Origin: Cordia subcordata
Taxonomy: Eukaryota > Streptophyta > Magnoliopsida > Boraginales > Cordiaceae
Length of the DNA: 64,000 nucleotides
Assembly (NCBI GenBank): GCA_028554755.1
Contig: JAPTOF010000024.1
Span: 4,216,001-4,280,000, forward strand
Reading direction: 5' to 3'
The translations under genes and the position numbers were made by a program. Position 1 is the first letter of the stretch. Every line of letters starts with the position of its first letter. The notes beneath the pieces were generated by a model that saw nothing but the letters and a program-made list of their open reading frames with translations, made no database searches and was not told where the DNA came from. Shown in pieces: positions 57,879 to 64,000 of this stretch.

Positions 57879-58598
57879 AAATTCTTGAGGAAAATCAAAA
57901 ATAATCTAGAAAAGAATATATTTGCAAAATAAAATATATTGTTGTAATATGAAGATCAGTTATATGAACTGATGATGAAATGAAGATCAGCTTTATTGAG
58001 TGATGATAAGGAAAAATACAAGAGTTGTTCAGATATAGAACAATGAAGATTTGCAGTTTTGAAGGTGGTAGAATATGGTAATCGCTACGTAAAGAAGAAT
58101 TGAAGAATCATTTATAATGATGATTGAAGAAGAAGAATCATATCTATTGACGATCATGAAGATAAATGATTGTTGAGGAAGATGATGAACAGAAGCAACT
58201 ATTATTGTTGTTGACAAGTTGCTGATAGAATAATTCTGAACGAGATAAAGTTTGGGAAAAAGAATAGTAAATGTCATCATAATGGTGAAAGCAGTCATAA
58301 TGATCATGATAAATGATGATGTCGAGACAGCTGGCAGAAAGGAACTGTTTCAACAATACAGCTGAATAAGAAGCTGAAGAAAGAATCTGAGAAGATTTGT
58401 CGTATCAAGACAAATGACGAGAAGATTTGTCAATATTAGGCAAACAGTTCTACTATTCATAGATAGTGGAATTTACTGTTCATAAACAGTAATTTACTTT
58501 TTACTGTTTGTAGATAGGATGTGTCTGCGGATCTGAAATGTTTGGAATCCGTAGAAAATTGTTTTTGATTGTTTCTGAAGTCCGAGCACATCAATTTT
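57879..58598 (+). promoter_or_regulatory. Component B 3' end and truncated promoter
   Basis: Runs through the usual upstream promoter elements (GACGAGAAGATTTGTC, TTTACTTTTTACTGTTTGTA, GGATCTGAAATG) and stops at GTCCGAGCACATCAATT, just before the TATA box. Confidence 0.7.
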
Positions 58599-58605
58599 CC
58601 ACTAT

Positions 58606-59036
58606 CAATTTACTGTTCATCATTATGACTGCTTTCACCATTATGATGACATTTACTATTCTTTTTCCCAAACTTTATCTCGTTCAGAATTATTCTATCA
58701 GCAACTTGTCAACAACAATAATAGTTGCTTCTGTTCATCATCTTCCTCAACAATCATTTATCTTCATGATCGTCAATAGATATGATTCTTCTTCTTCAAT
58801 CATCATTATAAATGATTCTTCAATTCTTCTTTCTGTAGTAGTCCCATATTCTACCACCTTCAAAACTGCAAATCTTCATTGTTCTATATCTGAACAACTC
58901 TTGTATTTTTCCTTATCATCACTCAATAAAGCTGATCTTCATTTCATCATCAGTTCATATAACTGATCTTCATATTACAACAATATATTTTATTTTGCAA
59001 ATATATTCTTTTTCTGCAGATTATTTTCAAGATATT
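58606..59036 (-). repeat. Inverted copy of component B 3' end
   Basis: Minus-strand repeat of the sequence around 57920-58300, so the two arms form an inverted repeat of roughly 400 bp with a short spacer. The forward frames (MIIMTAFTIMM type) are the antisense of this region and are not considered genes. Confidence 0.8.
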
Positions 59037-59045
59037 AAATAAGTT

Positions 59046-60030
<985 letters not shown>

Positions 60031-60031
<1 letters not shown>

Positions 60032-61740
60032 TTTTGCCTGATTTCTTGTTAATTGTCTCAGAGTTGAGTAGGAATGGGGCCGATACTACTATTCTAGATA
60101 TATGATTTGAGGATTCAGGTTGTTTTTTGCTTTGGCCTTATTAATTGATTCACTCATTGTTCAAAATAATTGATTTTTTTAGTAATTTTGCAACTTCCTT
60201 ATTTTTGCAGGCATCATTGTTACTTGAGTTGAGACTTGGGAGTTGGAAAAATACTTGGAATGTTTTAACTTGGTTTTTGTATTTGGATGTTTTAATTGTT
60301 TGTCTTTGGTGCAAACAAGACAGTTGTTAACTTTAGTTTATTGTTGTTTACTTTTTGTGACATATGGACGGAATAGCCTAGCAGTGTGGTGTTGGCTAAA
60401 TTGTTGGACAGGTTGAATGGCATTACTTAATAATCTCTGGGCAGGTCACGCTTGTTGTTTCTTGAGATGCATAACTTTAGTAAGCACAGGTTGCTAATTT
60501 TTTTGGTAAGTTGTGCATGCTATTTGGAACTGAAAGGAAAATCATTGTGTTGTTGTGAAAAACTCAATGATATTGCATTTAAACTCTTAAAACTTGCACA
60601 TTTTTTTAGTTAGGTGCTTTCTGGTATTACATTTAAACTCTTATTACAGCTATATGCACGATTAAAACTTGTGGCAACACTATTAATTTCATGCTTGCTA
60701 ACTTTGTGCAAAAAAAATGGTAAGCAATTTTGTATTTTTAGCTACATAAAAATGTCGAGTATCCGAATATCCGAATCTGAAAAACCCAGCATCTAAAAAA
60801 TCCAATAACCGGCCTGATAGTTAGCTTCTAAGTATCCGATCGGGTATTTTTTTCCCATCCAAAACTCGAAAAACCTGAATCCGAAATATCCGATTACCCG
60901 AAAAACCGTTTCAATTTCCACCCCTACTTATATTACTGATTTAAGTTTGAACCTACGGAGTCACGCATATGGTTGAGAATTAGTTGGAGGATTGGTCTGT
61001 TGTAATTATCTCGGTCATGTTTAATTGTGAATTAGACATGATATTATTTACTTATGGATTAAATATTATTAGAGGTAATTAGCATTATATATATTTAATT
61101 GAGAATTAAATATTATAATGTTTAATGGGTATTATGGATCACGGAATTAATTTGGACTATGTCTAACTAGCACTAGATATGTGGATCAAATTAATTCATA
61201 GGTTATTACTTAGAAATTAAATGTTAATTTAATTTGAACTTTATTATGATTTAAGAAGTACATAATTCTAAGTCCAACGAGTTGGACTTAGAGGGTTATA
61301 GGTATGGGCTTTATGAAAAGCCTATATCATCCTCTATAAAGAGAATTTACATTTTTCTATGGACGATGGTTTTTTTACAAAACCTAATCTTAGAAATTAG
61401 TTGTCAGAATTATCTCCCAAAATCATAAACCAAAAATAGCTTCCTCTAATAAGTCTTGATCGCGTACGAAGAGGAGGAGCTCATGACCTCATCACAAGGC
61501 AATGCTTTTAATGCGAGAATTATGACGTAATTCTCAAACCTTTCTTGACAAATTTTAATTTAGAACTTGATCCTATGTGGGAAATTCAAAGAAAGTCTCC
61601 ATGATTTCCTTCAAGTCCTACTATGATTGTGTTAATCTTGAATGGTATTATTTTTGTTTGCCTAACTTTGGTAATTTTTTGTGGTTTAGATTGCTTTTTA
61701 ATAGTTTAATTTTTTTTCAATTGTCTCCTCTATTCTTGTA
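60031..61740. other. Flanking host DNA without recognised gene
   Basis: Not related to either viral component. Short frames at 60145-60330 and 60614-60796 show no family features. Around 61320-61345 there is a TATAAAGAG motif and the region 60950-61560 has AT-rich repeats such as GAATTAAATATTA; it could be an LTR remnant, but no boundaries are visible. Confidence 0.5.
60755..60935. mobile_element. Possible DNA-transposon end (hAT-like)
   Basis: Repeated TATCCGA/CCCGAAAA words ending in AATTTCCACCCCTAC. Such ends are common in plant hAT-type nonautonomous elements. The other terminus was not found, so this is tentative. Confidence 0.25.
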
Positions 61741-61771
61741 ATTTTTTCTCTATAGGTTTTCAAGCTGAGAT

Positions 61772-62086
61772 TCATAAAGTTATTTGGAGGGATATGGTTG
61801 TAAAATCAAGATTTTCCTTATTCAAAAAAGTTGGCTTTCCAAAAATATGACTTTTGTTGGTTTGGAGAAAGATCTCTCCAAAAGGAGGATATTCAGATTC
61901 CAAAGTGACTGTGACTAATTTTCTTTTAGAAAATTGGGTTTTGTTCCATTGGCAGCCTTTTGTCTCAAGGACTGATATATTCATGTTATTTTTATTACAG
62001 AACCAAGTAAAGAAAGGAATATTCATTCTTAGAATTTTCAATTGTGAAAATCCATTGTTATTTGTAATTATTTCTTTCTTCCTCAT
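61772..62086 (-). pseudogene. Divergent caulimovirid capsid-like fragment
   Basis: Minus-strand open frame of 104 codons including PFFTWFCNKNNMN and LVTVTLESEYPPFGEI, the latter resembling the capsid N-terminal region of component A around its YPPTH. It is collinear with the movement-protein-like remnant at 62220-63319 (MP first, capsid next on the minus strand), which supports the call. Similarity is weak and by eye. It belongs to a different, older virus lineage. Confidence 0.4.
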
Positions 62087-62219
62087 TAAATAGTTAAAAA
62101 AAAACTTTTCTTGTTTTCTTTATTGTATTCTAACTTATATTCTTTTCTAACGTCTCCGTGTCAATCTCAAAGTCTTAACTAATTACATTACAACCTATTT
62201 TTGACTACGTTGGAAAATA

Positions 62220-63319
62220 GTCTAATTGCGACTCAAATTCTGAATATGTTAAGTTAGTTTGTGGAGGAGGATTTTCTTCCCATTCTGATTTTTGCTACAT
62301 TGGTGCAACAACGTCAAAAAATTTTATCCCTATTGGTCTTGATTCTCTTTGTCTGTTTGATTGAAATCTAGAAAAACTGGCTTTAGAAAGGAAAGTTTCT
62401 TTCATACTACTTATTTTAGGAATAGAGAAACTAGATTTAGATGAATTGGTCGAATTTGTTTTATTCATCCTGATTCGGACAAATCCACTTCAATTTACAA
62501 GATTTGTTGAACTTTAGTGTTACGAATTTGTTGTGAAGGTAGAGTTGGGATAATAGCATTATGGATTCCCCATCCTCTAGGGGTGAGATGTCTCTTCATC
62601 TTATGGTCTCTAGGAAATAAGATTAGATTTTGTTTTATCGACTTTCCATAATATTGTTTCACCTTTATTTTTTTTCTAAATAGTTTTGGGATTCAATCCT
62701 AAATTCATCAATTTGTACTGTGTTTTGTAGATTAATTTGTATGCACATGCTGCTGGTTTTGGTTTTGTAATTATGTGTTTTAACATCAAGGGTCAAGACT
62801 CCCAATATATGTGAATTGGTACTCGCAAGATATGTGAATCGGTTAATGTTAGGATAACAATCAAAGAATATTGGTTCGTTTCTACTGGTTTATATACAGC
62901 CAAATAAAAGAATCGAAATGACCTAACATTCTACAATCACGTAGTGCAAGGTGAATACTTGTATTATGTCCTTCTCTAGTTAATGGTTTTATAGCAACTT
63001 GAACATGTCCTAAGTGTAAGAATTTATAACCATTTTTCTTTGCTTTGTCAAGTGAGTTTCTAGAAAGTAATAATATTCTTTGTTGGTCATTTTCAGGGAC
63101 ACGATTTTCTTTTTGGCTATAACTATAAACATAGACTTAAAATCTATGATTCCCTTTTGGTCTTAAAATCTATGATTCCCTTTTGGTAAATTTGTTTACA
63201 AGAAACTTTAGGTGGTCTCTAGCTAGCAAGTTCTTGTTCAATCCATGATTCCTCTCTCTTAGCTATAGTTCAGTTCTACTTGTTCCTTTTCTTGAATTCA
63301 AACTAATACTAGAAGCCAT
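62220..63319 (-). pseudogene. Divergent caulimovirid movement protein, decayed
   Basis: On the minus strand, ATG at 63319-63317 (MASSISLNS). The 30K core is plain at 62890-63080: YKFLHLGHVQVAIKPLT and LALRDCRMLGHFDSF, the counterparts of component A's FLHIGLVQVAFKPLT and LRDARNMNWRQS. After a frameshift, PIFFDCYPNIN and LTLDVKTHNYK follow (about 62760-62860), the counterparts of GPIYFNAYPN and LTLYVKTHGYNY. Stops and frameshifts are numerous. The C-terminal limit near 62220 is uncertain. Clearly a different lineage from component A. Confidence 0.75.
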
Positions 63320-63492
63320 AATCCTATTGTTAAATACCTAGTATGTCATTGTAGTTTTAATCTAGCAATTAATCTAGCAAGAACACCAGACTTACCAATA
63401 GTCTTACATTTTACTATCAGGAGCACATATAGGCTTACAAATGCAAGATAGAATCTATAAAGATTGGTCCAGTATTCAACAATAGGTCTTCT

Positions 63493-63505
63493 AGCTCTGA
63501 TATCA
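63493..63505 (-). promoter_or_regulatory. Decayed primer binding site of the older element
   Basis: Minus strand TGATATCAGAGCT, one or two changes from TGGTATCAGAGCT, preceded by CCTGGGCTTCTTC. Lies 174 nt before the movement-protein-like ATG. Confidence 0.6.
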
Positions 63506-63546
63506 GAAGAAGCCCAGGAAAGAGGAACATAAACAGAACAGAGCCA

Positions 63547-63551
63547 TAGTA

Positions 63552-63600
<49 letters not shown>
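63547..63600. repeat. Short (AAT)n microsatellite
   Basis: About 54 bp of AAT repeats (TAGTAATAGTAATAATAAT...), immediately beyond the leader of the older caulimovirid fragment. Confidence 0.9.
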
Positions 63601-63609
63601 TAACAATGG

Positions 63610-64000
63610 TAATAATGCTAATTTTACAATAGGTCCCCATTGTTTCCTTTTTTTCCAAATTGGTCCCTATTGTTTTAAAATGTTGAATTTAGTCTTCAAT
63701 GTTTTACAAAAAATTTTAAATTAGTCCTCATGTTTCGCAAATATAGTCAAATTAGTCCCTATTTTTTAGAATACATAGTCCCTAATATTTTACAAAGATA
63801 GTCAAATTAGTCCCCATTGATTGAAAGAAAATTCATATTAGTCTTTAATGTTTTACAAATTTATTCAAATTAGTCCCTGTTTTAAGAGGAAAAAAAAAAA
63901 AAGATTGGGACTAATTTGAGTAAGTTTGTAAAACATTAAGGACTAATATTAATTTTCTTTTAAACAATGGGGACTAATTTGACTATATCTAAAAAGATTA
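63610..64000. repeat. AT-rich repeat with AAATTAGTCCCTATTG words and a fold-back
   Basis: Multiple copies of the word TTAGTCCCTA/TTAGTCCCCATTG, spaced 30-45 bp, on the plus strand to 63878, then inverted to the window end. Arms 63796-63878 and 63907-63990 pair around an A-rich spacer. Likely a nonautonomous transposon-type repeat continuing off the window. Confidence 0.6.

Noticed and set aside
60145..60796. Short host genes in the right flank
   Set aside because: Frames of about 60 codons without start context, domains or exon pattern that could be trusted.
61854..62093. Plus-strand frame of 79 codons (MLVWRKISPKGG)
   Set aside because: Opposite strand of the capsid-like fragment; the minus-strand reading is collinear with the MP-like remnant and is preferred.

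Overview
The window is plant nuclear DNA dominated by endogenous pararetrovirus (family Caulimoviridae) sequence. The evidence is proteins in caulimovirid order (30K-type movement protein; capsid with CCHC knuckle; aspartic protease; reverse transcriptase with YIDD; RNase H; a further 3' ORF), a tRNA-Met primer binding site (TGGTATCAGAGCC) in each leader, and extreme AT-richness with plant TATA promoters. No integrase, LTR structure or bacterial gene is visible. The host species cannot be named from this sequence.

Two kinds of viral unit alternate. Component A (about 7.9 kb by piecing the distance between landmarks) carries promoter, leader, PBS, movement protein (MP), a capsid-protease-RT-RNase H polyprotein starting 2 nt after the MP stop, and ORF4 overlapping the RNase H end by 14 nt. 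Component B (about 5.9-6.0 kb between successive TATA boxes) has a closely related promoter, leader end and PBS, but only one long ORF (about 740 codons). That ORF starts like MP, continues with a copy of the N-terminal capsid domain, then a Lys-rich region, its own zinc knuckle and a long Asn/Glu/Ser/Lys-rich tail. After it come about 1.7 kb of hairpin-rich noncoding DNA and two small conserved ORFs. B has no polymerase and would depend on A. This looks like a bipartite (helper plus dependent component) pararetrovirus in which B arose from A by deletion and innovation.

Layout: 1-9115, rearranged A and B pieces, including a 1.26 kb tandem duplication of B leader joined to inverted A capsid; 9116-9950, (TAA)n; 9951-12592, A ORF4-promoter-leader-PBS-MP; 12629-22532, B ORF1 tail and a 1.92 kb tandem array of rearranged B 3' segments with four promoters; 22532-28815, a full B unit; 28816-36117, an A unit with the only uninterrupted protease-RT-RNase H frame; 36118-36247, about 130 bp of unrelated GC-richer DNA; 36248-44692, B in inverted copies, including a full minus-strand unit; 44693-51881, the most complete A unit; 51882-58598, a full B unit; 58606-59036, an inverted B piece; 59046-60030, (TTA)n; 60031-64000, host DNA with an older, more divergent caulimovirid fragment (capsid-like and MP-like, minus strand), another (AAT)n and a fold-back repeat.

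Almost every viral gene copy is broken by frameshifts, stops or truncation, so these are old integrants. Many rearrangement breakpoints fall within about 25 bp of the PBS, which is where the minus-strand discontinuity of caulimovirid DNA lies. That suggests recombination of open-circular or linear viral DNA during or before integration. All family assignments are from reading motifs; no database search was possible.
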